Of a stretch of DNA of 64,000 nt, positions 8,935 to 17,870 are shown in pieces. Position 1 is the stretch's first letter. Each line of letters begins with the position of its first letter. Origin of the DNA: Candidatus Aminicenantota bacterium (lineage in GTDB: Bacteria; Acidobacteriota; Aminicenantia; S016-38). The notes under the pieces were generated by a model. The model saw only the letters and a list, made by a program, of their open reading frames with translations, had not been told where the DNA came from and did no database searches. The translations under genes were made by a program, and so were the position numbers. The stretch lies in NCBI GenBank assembly GCA_027068075.1, contig JAMOUJ010000006.1:1-64000 (forward strand), in the 5' to 3' direction.

Positions 8935-10305
8935 GTGTCCAATCCCATAAGAAACATCTTCTCCATACCCGAACTAAAAAGGAGAATAATCTTTACCCTG
9001 GGAGCCCTGGCGGTTTTCAGGGTAGGTGGGCACATACCCACGCCGGGGATAAACGGAAAGGCCCTGGCAGCCTTCTTCAAGCAGGTCCAGGGGAGTTTTC
9101 TGGGATTGGTGGACCTGTTTTCCGGAGGAAACCTTTCCCAGATGACCATATTTGCCCTGGGCGTTATGCCCTACATTTCCGCCGCCATAATCATGGAACT
9201 TCTGGTGGTGGTCTCCCCCTACATAGAAAAACTTTCCAAGGAGGGGGAATACGGGAGGAAGAAAATAACAGAATACACCAGGTACGGAACCGTCCTCATC
9301 TGCCTAATTCAATCCCTGGGAATCGCCACCATGCTGGAGGCCATGAAGGGCGGGATAGTCCTCTTTCCGGGCTGGAGTTTTAAACTCCTCACCATGCTCA
9401 CCCTGACCACCGGAAGCATCTTCCTCATGTGGCTGGGAGAGCAGATAACCGAAAAGGGCATAGGAAACGGTATCTCCCTCCTCATATTTGCCGGAATAAT
9501 TAAAAGATTCCCCTTCCAGTTCAAGCAGGTTTACCGCCAGGTGGTGAACGGGGAAATAAGCGTTATAAGCCTTATCATATTCGTGGTTTTGATGCTCCTC
9601 ATCATAGCAGCGGTGGTTTTCGTGGAAAGGGCATACCGCCGGATTCCCATTCAGTACGGTAAAATGGTCCGGGGAAGGAGAGTTTACGGAGGCCAATCCA
9701 CCTACCTTCCCATAAAGGTTAACACCGGAGGCGTTATACCCATCATCTTCGCCTCCTCCATAGTAACCATTCCCAGCGCCTTCCAGGGACTGGCCAAGAA
9801 GTATCCCTGGTTTGAATCGCTGGCCAAGCAACTGAGTTGGGGCATGCCCCTTTACAGCCTTCTCTACTTCATCGGAATTATTTTCTTCACCTATTTTTAT
9901 GTCTCCATAATTTTCAATCCCCAGGATGTGGCGGACAACATAAGGAAATACGGCGGGTTTATCCCGGGCATAAGGCCGGGCAAGCCCACGGCGGAGTTTA
10001 TTGAGAGGATCCTATCCAGGCTGACCTTCGTGGGGGCCATTTACCTGGCCCTGGTGGCCATAATCCCTGAATTCCTCTACTTCGGATTCAAGGTGGGGGC
10101 TATACCCTGGATAGGTCCGTGGCTGGAGAAGGTTACCCCCACCTGGGTCACTACCGGTCTGGGAATACAATTCTTCTTCGGCGGCACCTCCCTCCTCATC
10201 GTGGTGGGAGTTGCCATGGACACCCTCCAGCAGATAGAAGCCCAACTGGTTATGCGGAGTTACGACGGGTTCATCAAGGGAGTAAGGGTAAGGGGGAGAA
10301 GATGA
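8935..10305 (+). CDS. secY: Protein translocase subunit SecY
   Basis: SecY, 456 residues, the channel-forming subunit of the Sec translocon in the inner membrane. Ten hydrophobic segments can be followed. The N-terminal part has the plug-region motif GGHIPTPGIN, the middle has GIGNGISLLIFAGII, and the cytoplasmic loops carry RRIPIQYGKMVRGRRVYGGQ and NIRKYGGFIPGIRPGKPT, the SecA/ribosome contact regions. The start is GTG, preceded by AATAGGAGGTTGAG. It ends in ATGA overlapping adk. Slightly longer than E. coli SecY. Confidence 0.98.
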   Translation: MSNPIRNIFSIPELKRRIIFTLGALAVFRVGGHIPTPGINGKALAAFFKQVQGSFLGLVDLFSGGNLSQMTIFALGVMPYISAAIIMELLVVVSPYIEKLSKEGEYGRKKITEYTRYGTVLICLIQSLGIATMLEAMKGGIVLFPGWSFKLLTMLTLTTGSIFLMWLGEQITEKGIGNGISLLIFAGIIKRFPFQFKQVYRQVVNGEISVISLIIFVVLMLLIIAAVVFVERAYRRIPIQYGKMVRGRRVYGGQSTYLPIKVNTGGVIPIIFASSIVTIPSAFQGLAKKYPWFESLAKQLSWGMPLYSLLYFIGIIFFTYFYVSIIFNPQDVADNIRKYGGFIPGIRPGKPTAEFIERILSRLTFVGAIYLALVAIIPEFLYFGFKVGAIPWIGPWLEKVTPTWVTTGLGIQFFFGGTSLLIVVGVAMDTLQQIEAQLVMRSYDGFIKGVRVRGRR

Positions 10306-10925
10306 TATATGTGCTCCTCGGTCTCCCCGGGGCAGGAAAAGGGACCCAGGGAGAACTCCTTTCCAGGGAACTGGGAATTCCCAGGGTCTCCACCGGAGAC
10401 ATACTCCGGGAAGCGGTCAAAAAGGGCACTCCCCTGGGCTTGAAGGCCCGGGAGGCCATGGAGCGGGGAGAACTGGTGAGCGACGACATAGTCATAGGGA
10501 TCGTGGAAGAAAAACTAAAAAGTCCCGATTGTGCCAGGGGATGCATCCTGGACGGCTTCCCCAGGAACCTTAAGCAAGCGGAGGCCCTGGAAAGGATGGG
10601 GCTTGACCTCAAGGCCATTTACATAGATGTGCCGGAGGAAGAGGTCGTGCGGAGGCTTTCCGCCCGCAGGGTTTGCGCCGACTGCGGTGCGGTTTACAAC
10701 CTCCTCACCTCTCCTCCCAAGAAGGAGGGGGTTTGCGACCGCTGCGGCGGTCCCCTGATCCAGAGGGAGGACGACCGGGAAGAGGTCGTCAGGGAGAGGA
10801 TAAGAGTTTACAGAGAGCAGACGGAACCCATACTGGAGTTTTACCGGAAAAGGGGAGTTCTACTGGTGGTGAACGGGCTGGGTTCCCCCCAGGAGGTTTT
10901 CTCAAGGCTGATGAGGGTAATATGA
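10302..10925 (+). CDS. adk: Adenylate kinase, zinc-lid type
   Basis: Adenylate kinase, 207 residues, ATP + AMP = 2 ADP in the cytoplasm. P-loop GLPGAGKGTQ at about residues 7-16, AMP-binding STGDILRE, and DGFPRN at 84-89. The LID has Cys125/Cys128 and Cys145/Cys148 (VCADCGAVY and VCDRCGGPL), the zinc-binding version common in Gram-positives and thermophiles. ATG overlaps the secY stop (ATGA); it in turn overlaps map by ATGA. A longer upstream frame inside secY is not needed. Confidence 0.98.
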   Translation: MIYVLLGLPGAGKGTQGELLSRELGIPRVSTGDILREAVKKGTPLGLKAREAMERGELVSDDIVIGIVEEKLKSPDCARGCILDGFPRNLKQAEALERMGLDLKAIYIDVPEEEVVRRLSARRVCADCGAVYNLLTSPPKKEGVCDRCGGPLIQREDDREEVVRERIRVYREQTEPILEFYRKRGVLLVVNGLGSPQEVFSRLMRVI

Positions 10926-11692
10926 TCGTGATAAAGGAAGAGGAAGAGATAGAGAAAATGAGGGAAGCAGGAAGGATAACCGCCCTTATTCTCAGGGAGG
11001 TGGCGGAGATGGTAAAACCCGGGGTCTCTGCACACCAACTCAACGAATATGCCGAAAGGAGGCTCCGGGAACTGAAGGCCATTCCGGCCTTCAAGAATTA
11101 TCCCCATCCCTCCGGGGGCAAAAAATACCCTGCCGCCCTCTGCGTTTCCGTCAACCACGAGGTGGTCCACGGAATACCCACCAGGGATAAGGTCTTCAAG
11201 GAAGGGGACATAGTGAGCCTGGACTTCGGCGTTTTGAAGAACGGATACTACGGAGATTCGGCCCTGACCGTGGGAATAGAACCCCTCACCAAGAGGGCCC
11301 GTCAACTCATAAAGACCACCCGGGAAGCCCTATACCAGGCCATAAAAAAAGCCGTGGCCGGGGCCAGGCTGGGGGACATCTCCCATGCGGTTCAGACCTA
11401 TGTGGAGAGGAGGGGTTTTTCCGTGGTCAGGGATTTCGCCGGCCACGGCATAGGTACCCACCTCCACGAGGAGCCCCAGGTTCCCAATTTTGGTATTCCG
11501 GGAAGGGGGCCCCTTCTGAAGGAAAGAATGACCATGGCCATAGAGCCCATGGTGAACATGGGGGATTGGAGGGTTAGGGTGGAGAGCGACGGCTGGACCG
11601 TGGTTACGGCCGACGGTCAGCCCTCGGCCCATTTTGAACACACGGTGGTGGTAAGGGATGGCGAAGCAGAGATACTAACGGTGGTGGAATGA
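10922..11692 (+). CDS. map: Methionine aminopeptidase, type I
   Basis: MetAP, 256 residues, removes the initiator Met from nascent proteins. The five metal ligands are in place: Asp101 ([10 protein letters not shown]), Asp112, His175 ([12 protein letters not shown]), Glu208 (MAIEPM) and Glu239 (HFEHTVVV), with the substrate-binding His83 (HEVVHGIPT). No SH3-like N-terminal extension. Start ATG overlaps the adk stop. Its position between adk and infA is classical. Confidence 0.97.
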   Translation: MIVIKEEEEIEKMREAGRITALILREVAEMVKPGVSAHQLNEYAERRLRELKAIPAFKNYPHPSGGKKYPAALCVSVNHEVVHGIPTRDKVFKEGDIVSLDFGVLKNGYYGDSALTVGIEPLTKRARQLIKTTREALYQAIKKAVAGARLGDISHAVQTYVERRGFSVVRDFAGHGIGTHLHEEPQVPNFGIPGRGPLLKERMTMAIEPMVNMGDWRVRVESDGWTVVTADGQPSAHFEHTVVVRDGEAEILTVVE

Positions 11693-11916
11693 TGGCCAGA
11701 TCAGACGACTTCATCCAGTTGAAGGGCACCATAACGGAGGCCCTGCCCAACGCCACCTTCCGTGTAAAACTTGAAACGGGTCATATAATATTAGCGCATG
11801 TCTCTGGAAGGATGAGGAAGAACTTTATAAGGCTTCTTCCCGGAGACAAGGTCCTTCTGGAGATATCCAAATACGACCCCAAGAAGGGTAGGATAATATA
11901 TAGATTTAGCAGGTGA
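11692..11916 (+). CDS. infA: Translation initiation factor IF-1
   Basis: IF-1, 74 residues from the second of two adjacent ATGs (11689 or 11692). A single S1/OB-fold domain that blocks the A site during initiation: [21 protein letters not shown], then [20 protein letters not shown] and [18 protein letters not shown]. The 11692 start gives the family's usual M-A-(K/R)-x-D-D N-terminus. It touches the map stop by one base, implying coupled translation. Confidence 0.97.
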   Translation: MARSDDFIQLKGTITEALPNATFRVKLETGHIILAHVSGRMRKNFIRLLPGDKVLLEISKYDPKKGRIIYRFSR

Positions 11917-11925
11917 GGTGAAAAG

Positions 11926-12039
11926 ATGAAGGTAAGATCTTCAGTAAAAAAGATTTGTAAGGATTGCAAGATAATAAGGCGAAGGGGTGTGGTCATGGTA
12001 ATTTGCAAGAACCCCAAGCACAAACAAAGACAGGGATAG
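11926..12039 (+). CDS. rpmJ: 50S ribosomal protein L36, zinc form
   Basis: L36, 37 residues, the smallest ribosomal protein. [20 protein letters not shown] followed by [17 protein letters not shown]. Zinc ligands Cys11, Cys14, Cys27 and His32 are all present. The ATG at 11926 follows AGGTGAGGTGAAAAG. Located in its standard place between infA and rpsM. Confidence 0.98.
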   Translation: MKVRSSVKKICKDCKIIRRRGVVMVICKNPKHKQRQG

Positions 12040-12049
12040 GAGGGAAATC

Positions 12050-12421
12050 ATGCCGAGAATCGCTGGAGTGAACATCCCGGACAACAAGAGGATTTTCGTA
12101 TCCCTGACATACATCTACGGCATCGGAAGGTCCAAGGCTATGGACATCCTCCGCCGGGCAGGGGTGGACCCCATGAAGAGGGCCAACGAACTCACCCCGG
12201 AGGAACTTACCAAAATAAGGAAAATAATTGAGACCGAAGAAAAGGTGGAGGGTGAACTTCGCAAGGAAATAGCCATGAACATAAAGAGGCTTATAGAAAT
12301 AGGGTCCTACAGGGGACTGAGGCACAAGGCCGGTCTCCCCGTCCGCGGACAGCGCACCCATTCCAACGCCAGAACCAGAAAGGGACCCAGGGGCAACATG
12401 CTAAAAAGAAGGAAGAAATAG
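12050..12421 (+). CDS. rpsM: 30S ribosomal protein S13
   Basis: S13, 123 residues, contacts P-site tRNA and makes intersubunit bridges. [20 protein letters not shown], the helix-hairpin-helix [18 protein letters not shown], and the basic tail [20 protein letters not shown] typify the family. AGGAGGGAAATC precedes the ATG. First member of the alpha-operon section; no gap separates it from the spc section. Confidence 0.98.
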   Translation: MPRIAGVNIPDNKRIFVSLTYIYGIGRSKAMDILRRAGVDPMKRANELTPEELTKIRKIIETEEKVEGELRKEIAMNIKRLIEIGSYRGLRHKAGLPVRGQRTHSNARTRKGPRGNMLKRRKK

Positions 12422-12431
12422 GGGGTAAACT

Positions 12432-12827
12432 ATGGCCCAGAGAAGGAGAAGAACCAGGAAAAAGAGGAAAGAAAAGAAGGTGGTCCCCCATGGGATAGCC
12501 CACATTCAGGCCACCTTCAACAACACCATCATCACCATCAGCGATCCCGACGGGAATGTTCTCTGCTGGTCCAGCGCCGGCAAGGTGGGGGTTAAGGGAA
12601 CCAGGAAGGGAACCCCCTGGGCTGCTCAGATGGCGGCTCGGCAGGCGGCCCAGGAGGCCATGCAGATGGGAATGCGCAGCATTGACATAAGGGTAAAGGG
12701 ACCGGGACCCGGAAGGGAGGCGGCCATAAGGACCCTCCACCAGGCCGGGCTTCAGGTGAAGTCCATAAAGGATGTGACGCCCATTCCCCACAATGGGTGC
12801 AGGCCCAGAAGACCCAGGAGAGTTTAA
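12432..12827 (+). CDS. rpsK: 30S ribosomal protein S11
   Basis: S11, 131 residues, platform of the 30S subunit. [40 protein letters not shown] and the C-terminal [20 protein letters not shown] are clear signatures. The N-terminal tail is highly basic. The ATG follows a modest GGGGGTAAAC site. Eleven bases separate it from rpsD. Confidence 0.98.
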   Translation: MAQRRRRTRKKRKEKKVVPHGIAHIQATFNNTIITISDPDGNVLCWSSAGKVGVKGTRKGTPWAAQMAARQAAQEAMQMGMRSIDIRVKGPGPGREAAIRTLHQAGLQVKSIKDVTPIPHNGCRPRRPRRV

Positions 12828-12838
12828 GGAGGTAAAAA

Positions 12839-13471
12839 ATGGCGAGATATACAGGCCCGGTTTGCAGACTATGTAGAGCAGAAGGGGTTAAACTCTTTCT
12901 CAAGGGGGCCAAGTGCCTTTCGGAAAAATGCCCCCTGGAAAAGAGACACACCAGGCCCGGTCAGCACGGCAGGACTCCCCAGAGGAAAATATCGCCCTAC
13001 GGCAGGCAGTTGAGGGAAAAACAGAAGGTTAAGAGGTTTTACGGGGTCCTGGAGCGGCAGTTCCGCCGCTATTTTGAGATGGCCGAGCGGATGAGGGGAA
13101 GGACCGGCGATAACCTGCTGATTCTCCTGGAAAGAAGGCTGGACAATGTGGTTTACAGGGCTGGCTTTGCCTATTCCCGCCGCCACGCCCGCCAGTTGGT
13201 CAACCACGGCCACTTCAGGGTCAACGGCCGCAATGTTAACATACCCTCCTATCTGGTCAGGGAAGGGGATGTCATAGAGTTCGTGGACAGGTCCAAAAAC
13301 AACGAGAACCTCAAGGCCATGCTGGAGGACCTGAAGACCAAGGCCAACACCCCCAGTTGGATAGAGGTGGATTGGGACGCCATGAAGGCCAGGATAATAG
13401 CCCTGCCCACCAGGGAGGATGTAAGCCTGCCCGTGGAAGAGCATCTAATAGTGGAGCTTTACTCCAAATAA
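12839..13471 (+). CDS. rpsD: 30S ribosomal protein S4, zinc form
   Basis: S4, 210 residues, nucleates 16S assembly and in E. coli represses the alpha operon. The N-terminus carries Cys9, Cys12, Cys26 and Cys31 (VCRLCRAEG and [11 protein letters not shown]), the zinc-binding C+ form. The S4 RNA-binding domain reads [20 protein letters not shown] then [33 protein letters not shown] precedes the start. The location just before rpoA is standard. Confidence 0.98.
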   Translation: MARYTGPVCRLCRAEGVKLFLKGAKCLSEKCPLEKRHTRPGQHGRTPQRKISPYGRQLREKQKVKRFYGVLERQFRRYFEMAERMRGRTGDNLLILLERRLDNVVYRAGFAYSRRHARQLVNHGHFRVNGRNVNIPSYLVREGDVIEFVDRSKNNENLKAMLEDLKTKANTPSWIEVDWDAMKARIIALPTREDVSLPVEEHLIVELYSK

Positions 13472-13482
13472 GGAGGTAAGGG

Positions 13483-14493
13483 ATGATATTTGCACTGGAA
13501 TTCCAGAGGCCCAGGCTGGTGGAAATAGAGGAGATGACGGAGAAATACGGAAGGTTCTCCGCATCCCCCTTTGAAAAGGGCTACGCCACCACCATGGGTA
13601 ACGCCCTGAGAAGGGTTCTTCTCTCTTCCATAGAGGGGGCGGCCATCACGGCGATAAAGATAGAAGGGGCCCCCCACGAGTTCACCTCCCTCCCCGGAGT
13701 TCGGGAAGATGTGCTGGACATAATACTTAACCTCAAGGCCATTCCCATACTCCTAAAGGTCCCCTACGAAAAGACCATGAGGCTCAAGGTGAAGGGCCCC
13801 GGGGAAGTTTTCTCCAGGGACATAGAGCACGACGGGGACATAGAGATAAAGGACCCCAATGTTTACATAGCCTCCCTGGACGAGGACGGGGAACTGGAGA
13901 TGGAAATGCGGGTAAAGAACGGCAGGGGATATGTTCAGGCAGCCGACAACTACGACCCGGACCTTCCCGTGGGATACATTCCCCTGGACTCCTCCCATTC
14001 TCCGGTGAAAAAGGTCAACTTCACCGTGGAACCCGCCAGGGTGGGACGCAGAACCGACTACGAAAAACTCATCCTGGAGATATGGACCAACGGGGTCGTT
14101 CCTCCGGACCAGGCCCTTATAAGGGCGGCCCAGATCCTTCAGGAGCACCTGTCCATTTTCTTCGGTGTTTCCGAAAAGGAGAACATAAAGACGCCCCAGA
14201 AGGTTCAGGAGCCGCGGGTTAGGTATGCGGTGGACTTCCTCAAGAAGAAAATAGACGAGTTCAACCTACATGTACGCTCCATTAACGCCCTCAAGTCCAT
14301 TGGCATTGAAAGGATTTATCAACTGGTTCAGAAGACCCGCAACGAACTCCTCAAGGCTAAGAACTTCGGCCAGAAGTCCCTGGCGGAGGTGGAAGCCCTC
14401 CTGGAGAGCCATGGACTTTCCCTGGCCACGGAACTTCCCCCGGACCTGGTCAAGCAAATAGAGGCAGAGATAAAAAACGAAACGGAGGGATGA
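13483..14493 (+). CDS. rpoA: RNA polymerase subunit alpha
   Basis: RpoA, 336 residues. The N-terminal dimerisation domain (about 1-230) shows KGYATTMGNALRRVLLSSIE and HEFTSLPGVREDVLDIILNL; the C-terminal domain (about 260-325) holds the helix-hairpin-helix region NALKSIGIERIYQLVQKTRN and KNFGQKSLAEVEALLESHGL, which binds UP elements and activators. The domains are joined by a KTPQKVQEPR linker. ATAAGGAGGTAAGGG gives a strong ribosome site. rplQ follows after 1 base. Confidence 0.98.
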   Translation: MIFALEFQRPRLVEIEEMTEKYGRFSASPFEKGYATTMGNALRRVLLSSIEGAAITAIKIEGAPHEFTSLPGVREDVLDIILNLKAIPILLKVPYEKTMRLKVKGPGEVFSRDIEHDGDIEIKDPNVYIASLDEDGELEMEMRVKNGRGYVQAADNYDPDLPVGYIPLDSSHSPVKKVNFTVEPARVGRRTDYEKLILEIWTNGVVPPDQALIRAAQILQEHLSIFFGVSEKENIKTPQKVQEPRVRYAVDFLKKKIDEFNLHVRSINALKSIGIERIYQLVQKTRNELLKAKNFGQKSLAEVEALLESHGLSLATELPPDLVKQIEAEIKNETEG

Positions 14494-14494
14494 A

Positions 14495-14881
14495 ATGAGG
14501 CACAGGAAAGGGTATAGAAAACTTCGCAGGGATTCCGCCCACAGGATGGCATTGCTTAGGAACCTGGTGACTTCCCTGATAGAGAACGAAAGGATAATTA
14601 CCACCGTGGCCAAGGCCAAGGAGGCCCGCAAATTCGCCGACTGGATGGTGAACATAGCCAAGGAGGACAACCTGGTCAACCGCCGGAAGGCCCACCGTTT
14701 CCTCTTCAAAAAGGAGGCCGTGTGGAAACTCTTTGAGGTGATAGCCCCCAGGTTTCAGGACAGGCAGGGCGGTTATACCAGGGTTCTCCGCCTGGCCCAC
14801 CGCAGGAAGGGGGACGGAGCCGAACTGGCCATCTTAGAATTCGTGGATTACGAATTCAAGCCCAAAGAAAAGAAGGAATAG
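14495..14881 (+). CDS. rplQ: 50S ribosomal protein L17
   Basis: L17, 128 residues, on the solvent side near the tunnel exit. MRHRKGYRKLRRDSAHRMAL and LLRNLVTSLIENERIITTVA identify it; the C-terminal VLRLAHRRKGDGAELAILEF is also typical. The ACGGAGGGATGAA site overlaps the end of rpoA. Last gene of the superoperon: a small hairpin and a new promoter lie directly after it. Confidence 0.98.
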   Translation: MRHRKGYRKLRRDSAHRMALLRNLVTSLIENERIITTVAKAKEARKFADWMVNIAKEDNLVNRRKAHRFLFKKEAVWKLFEVIAPRFQDRQGGYTRVLRLAHRRKGDGAELAILEFVDYEFKPKEKKE

Positions 14882-14893
14882 GGGATTTCCTCC

Positions 14894-14911
14894 GGGGCTT
14901 CCTTCAGCCCC
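14894..14911 (+). other. Hairpin after the ribosomal operon
   Basis: GGGGCT and AGCCCC form a perfect 6-pair stem around a 6-base loop, 12 bases after the rplQ stop. It is not followed by a T run, so an intrinsic terminator is doubtful; it could be a 3'-end-stabilising or pause structure. Confidence 0.35.
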
Positions 14912-14920
14912 CACCCGTAG

Positions 14921-14932
14921 TAAAATAGGAGC
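14921..14932 (+). promoter_or_regulatory. Candidate -10 element directly before the 14933 gene
   Basis: TAAAAT at 14921-14926 is followed by AGGAGC and then the ATG. With a start site about 7 bases after the hexamer, transcription would begin at the ATG. No convincing -35 is visible, and AGGAGC could equally act as a ribosome site on a read-through message. Confidence 0.4.
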
Positions 14933-15589
14933 ATGAGTAAATTTTTTAAATCGGTGGGGGTCTTGCTCTGCCTTTATCCCCTGCTGGGGGATGGGGTGGA
15001 AAAATCCCTGGAAGTTTGGAGCCTCATGGGATTTTTTGAAATTTCCCTGCTCCTTCTCCTTCTGGGATTTATCCTTCATGCGGCTTCCCCCTATTATCGC
15101 CGCGCCACTTCGGAGTTCAAACTCAAAATCAGTTCGGAGAACTTCGGAATAATATTCCTCTGGATCCGGGACCTGGCCCTCTTTGCCTCCTTCGGAATAG
15201 GGGCTATGCTCATAAACCCCGACATCTTCGCCGACATAAAACTGGCCCTCCCCTTCGTTCCCCTGGGGGTGGTTTTACTGGGCTTTGCCCTGGTGGTGAA
15301 GGTTCACAGGAACCTGGAGGGGGACCGGAGAGATAGAAAACTTTTCATGTGGCTGCTTTCCCTATCTGCCCTTCTCCAGTACTTCGGCTTCGTTTTCGTC
15401 ATGGAGGCGGCCCCTTCGGAATGGGTCTCCTCTGGAAAGGCCGGGAGGTTCTGGGCCTTTCTGAGGGGCCTCAGGTCCAACCTGAACCCTGACCTTTCCA
15501 TGTGGACCTTTTACCTGGTTTTCCCACTTCTGGCGGTGGTTTTTCTCCTATTGATCCTGGGAGGAGTTCGCCGGGGAACTCGCCCTTAA
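14933..15589 (+). CDS. Integral membrane protein of unknown function
   Basis: 218 residues, not recognised. About five hydrophobic segments: near residues 34-53, 73-95, 105-123, 139-157 and 194-213, separated by short charged loops. No cysteine pairs, His clusters or other cofactor motifs. Between the last two segments is a longer hydrophilic loop (APSEWVSSGKAGRFW, then LRGLRSNLNPDLS). It is the only plus-strand gene between the ribosomal operon and the minus-strand block. It converges with the polyferredoxin gene, whose stop shares the TTAA at 15586-15589. A protein of this size and topology could be a membrane anchor, but nothing in the sequence shows a partner. Confidence 0.8.
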   Translation: MSKFFKSVGVLLCLYPLLGDGVEKSLEVWSLMGFFEISLLLLLLGFILHAASPYYRRATSEFKLKISSENFGIIFLWIRDLALFASFGIGAMLINPDIFADIKLALPFVPLGVVLLGFALVVKVHRNLEGDRRDRKLFMWLLSLSALLQYFGFVFVMEAAPSEWVSSGKAGRFWAFLRGLRSNLNPDLSMWTFYLVFPLLAVVFLLLILGGVRRGTRP

Positions 15590-17028
15590 CTCCCGGAGGA
15601 CCTGAGGGGATAAACCCTGATGGCCCTGGGGGATTGGGGGCATTTGTTCTCGCATATTCCGCATCCTATGCAAAGGTCGTCTACCACCACCGGGGCCTTC
15701 ATCCTCACCTTCTCCCCCCGTGGGGTGATGGCCTCCACCTCTATGAGTTTTATGGCCTTGGTGGGAACCGGGCAGTGTTCCTCGCACACTATGCATTCTT
15801 CCCCGTAGGCAAAGGGCAGGCATATGGAGCGGTCCACCCGGGCAACACCCATTTTTTTCGTCTCCGGGGTGAAGGGACCTATGGCGCCGGTGGGGCATAG
15901 GTACTGACACAGGAGGCAATCGTATTCGCAGTAACTCAACTCCGTGGCCAGGCGGGGGGTGGAGTAATTCTCCAGGCCGTAGAGGAGCCCCATGGGTTGA
16001 AGGACCCCCGTGGGGCATCCCTTCACACACTCTCCACACCTTATACAACGGGATGTAAAGTCCTGAACGGCCCCCGGTGGCCTTAGGACTTCCCGGTTTC
16101 CCCTGACCAGAGGGAGAGCAAGGAGGGAGGAAGCGGCGGTCAGCAGGACCTCCCTCCTCCGGAGGTCTATGCCCTGGGCCTCCGCCTTTGAGGTCGTGGA
16201 AAATTCCGAAAGAATGGCCTTTTCAGGGCAGAGGTCGTGGCATCGGAAGCATTGATAACATTCCCCGGCCTTCCATCCCAGAAAGGGGGTGGCGGAGGCC
16301 GGACACACGGCATCGCATATTCCGCACTTGGTGCATTTTTCGGGATCAATCCTCAACCTCAGGAGGTTGGACCTGGATAGGAGGGAGAGGAGGGCTCCGT
16401 AGGGGCAGAGGTATCGGCACCAGAAGCGTTCCTCCACCAGGTTGAGGAGAAGGATTGCCAGGAGCAGAACTCCTGACCCCAGGGCCCCGTAGAAAAAGTG
16501 GGGTTCCACCAGGGTGTAGGATTCTAAGGCCGGGAATATTCTGGCCAGCCCTTCCAGAACGAGGTTGGCCCCGGGATGAATGGCCGTGGCCATGGCCCTG
16601 AAGAGAAGTCCCAGGGGATCCAGGAGGGTGCCTATCCCCATGCCGTAGAGGGCCGCCGCAAAAAAGACCACCAGAAGGAGGTATTTGTACTTGAGGGGCG
16701 GTGGGCGGAACCTCCTTTTTTTGACCCGGAAGGCCCACGAAAAAAGGGCGTTCAGGGTTCCCAGGGGACAGACCCAGCCGCAGAAGAACCTCCCCAGGAA
16801 AAGGGTGAAAAGGAGCATGGCCAGGGAAAAAAGGGAGAGGACGGCCAGGGTTCTGGAGGCCAGGAGAGATATGGCCACGGCGTAGAGGTCGGAGCGGAAG
16901 AAAAGGGAGAGCCACGGAGAGACCTCGTCGGTGCCGAAGAACCCCGTTCTTAAAAACAGGTAGATAAAGAGAAGGAAGAAAACGGCCTGGGAAAACCTCC
17001 TCAGCCAGCGGAGTGCCCTGTATTTCAT
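15586..17028 (-). CDS. NapH-NapG-like polyferredoxin fusion, membrane-bound
   Basis: 480 residues. The N-terminal 240 resemble NapH/MauN: four or five membrane segments and two CxxxCP motifs, Cys83-Cys87 (CGWVCPLG) and Cys204-Cys208 (CRYLCPYG). Two ferredoxin motifs follow (Cys232/235/238/242 and Cys257/260/263/267). Residues 289-310 (LRRREVLLTAASSLLALPLV) look like a twin-Arg leader in the middle of the chain. Beyond it are four more Cys clusters (328-338, 367-378, 403-419, 453-463) as in NapG/MauM, itself a Tat-exported ferredoxin. I read it as a quinol-linked electron carrier with a cytoplasmic first half and a periplasmic second half. The fusion order is visible; topology and role are inferred. 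Its ATG overlaps the DUF362 stop. Confidence 0.87.
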   Translation of the reverse strand: MKYRALRWLRRFSQAVFFLLFIYLFLRTGFFGTDEVSPWLSLFFRSDLYAVAISLLASRTLAVLSLFSLAMLLFTLFLGRFFCGWVCPLGTLNALFSWAFRVKKRRFRPPPLKYKYLLLVVFFAAALYGMGIGTLLDPLGLLFRAMATAIHPGANLVLEGLARIFPALESYTLVEPHFFYGALGSGVLLLAILLLNLVEERFWCRYLCPYGALLSLLSRSNLLRLRIDPEKCTKCGICDAVCPASATPFLGWKAGECYQCFRCHDLCPEKAILSEFSTTSKAEAQGIDLRRREVLLTAASSLLALPLVRGNREVLRPPGAVQDFTSRCIRCGECVKGCPTGVLQPMGLLYGLENYSTPRLATELSYCEYDCLLCQYLCPTGAIGPFTPETKKMGVARVDRSICLPFAYGEECIVCEEHCPVPTKAIKLIEVEAITPRGEKVRMKAPVVVDDLCIGCGICENKCPQSPRAIRVYPLRSSGS

Positions 17029-17870
17029 GCCTTTAAAATCTTCAATTTCGCCTTGCCCAGTCCCCTTTCCCCGGCTATTTTTACCCAGGGAGGGTTCCGG
17101 AGGCCCAGAAATTCAGCCCCCCAGGCATCGGCCCCCACCGGGTCCCCGGTGACCAGAACCCTTTTCATCAGTGCCACATCGGATAGATTCCCGCCCACGG
17201 GGCCGTGGGCCTTCAGGATTCTGTAAGCGTCTACCACATAAAGGCTGGGTTTGAAGAAGGCGGCAAGGTCCACCACCGCCGTGTGAATGCGGCGGTGAAG
17301 GTATCCCCTTCTACCCCCGATGAGTCCCATGAGGTTTTTCATGGCGATGGTGGCTCCGGCCAGGGAATGGTGCTTAACTATGGGAACATCAATTATCCTG
17401 TCCACCTCCAGGGCCTGGCGGTAAACCTCCCATTCCTTCAAGAATTCCCCACCTATCCTTTTCTTCACCAGATGGTTTTCCCGGAGAAATACGATCTCGG
17501 CCCCGGCTTTTCTGGCTTCCCTGGCTATTCCAGAGCGGTAATATGTCCTTTTGGCAGGATTGCATGGATTGTCAAAGACCATAACCCTTTTGGCCCCGGC
17601 TTCGTAGGCTGTTTCCACCACCGCCCTCACCACCAGAGGGTTGGTATCCGCCGCCTGTTCGGGCCTCCGGTCCCAGCCCATGTTGGGCTTCACCAGAACC
17701 ACATCCCCCCGGGAGGCCACCCTTTTTACGCCGAAGGCCCTGAGGGCCCTCCGGGTGATCTCGTAGGGATCGCCTCCCTCTACCTCCACCGCTTCGGGTT
17801 CCCTTGCCTCCCCAAGAAGGAGGGAGGCCACAGAACCCGCCACCAGCCTGAAAAACTCCCTCCTTTTCAT
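17025..17870 (-). CDS. DUF362 family protein with Tat-type leader
   Basis: 281 residues. The N-terminus MKRREFFRLVAGSVASLLLG is a twin-arginine leader (RREFFR plus a hydrophobic core). The body matches the DUF362 family: GDVVLVKPNMGW, TNPLVVRAVVETAYEAGAKR, MVFDNPCN, IIDVPIVKHHSLAGATIAMK followed by NLMGLIGGRRG, and LVTGDPVGADAW. The biochemical activity of the family is, to my knowledge, poorly defined; members often accompany ferredoxins. It sits between amidase and polyferredoxin with ATGA overlaps on both sides, so all three are made from one message, and it probably works with the polyferredoxin outside the membrane. A second DUF362 gene lies at 42895-43713. Confidence 0.88.
   Translation of the reverse strand: MKRREFFRLVAGSVASLLLGEAREPEAVEVEGGDPYEITRRALRAFGVKRVASRGDVVLVKPNMGWDRRPEQAADTNPLVVRAVVETAYEAGAKRVMVFDNPCNPAKRTYYRSGIAREARKAGAEIVFLRENHLVKKRIGGEFLKEWEVYRQALEVDRIIDVPIVKHHSLAGATIAMKNLMGLIGGRRGYLHRRIHTAVVDLAAFFKPSLYVVDAYRILKAHGPVGGNLSDVALMKRVLVTGDPVGADAWGAEFLGLRNPPWVKIAGERGLGKAKLKILKA

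Noticed and set aside
14894-14911. Intrinsic terminator after rplQ
   Set aside because: The stem is good but lacks a T run, so kept only as a hairpin of unknown role.
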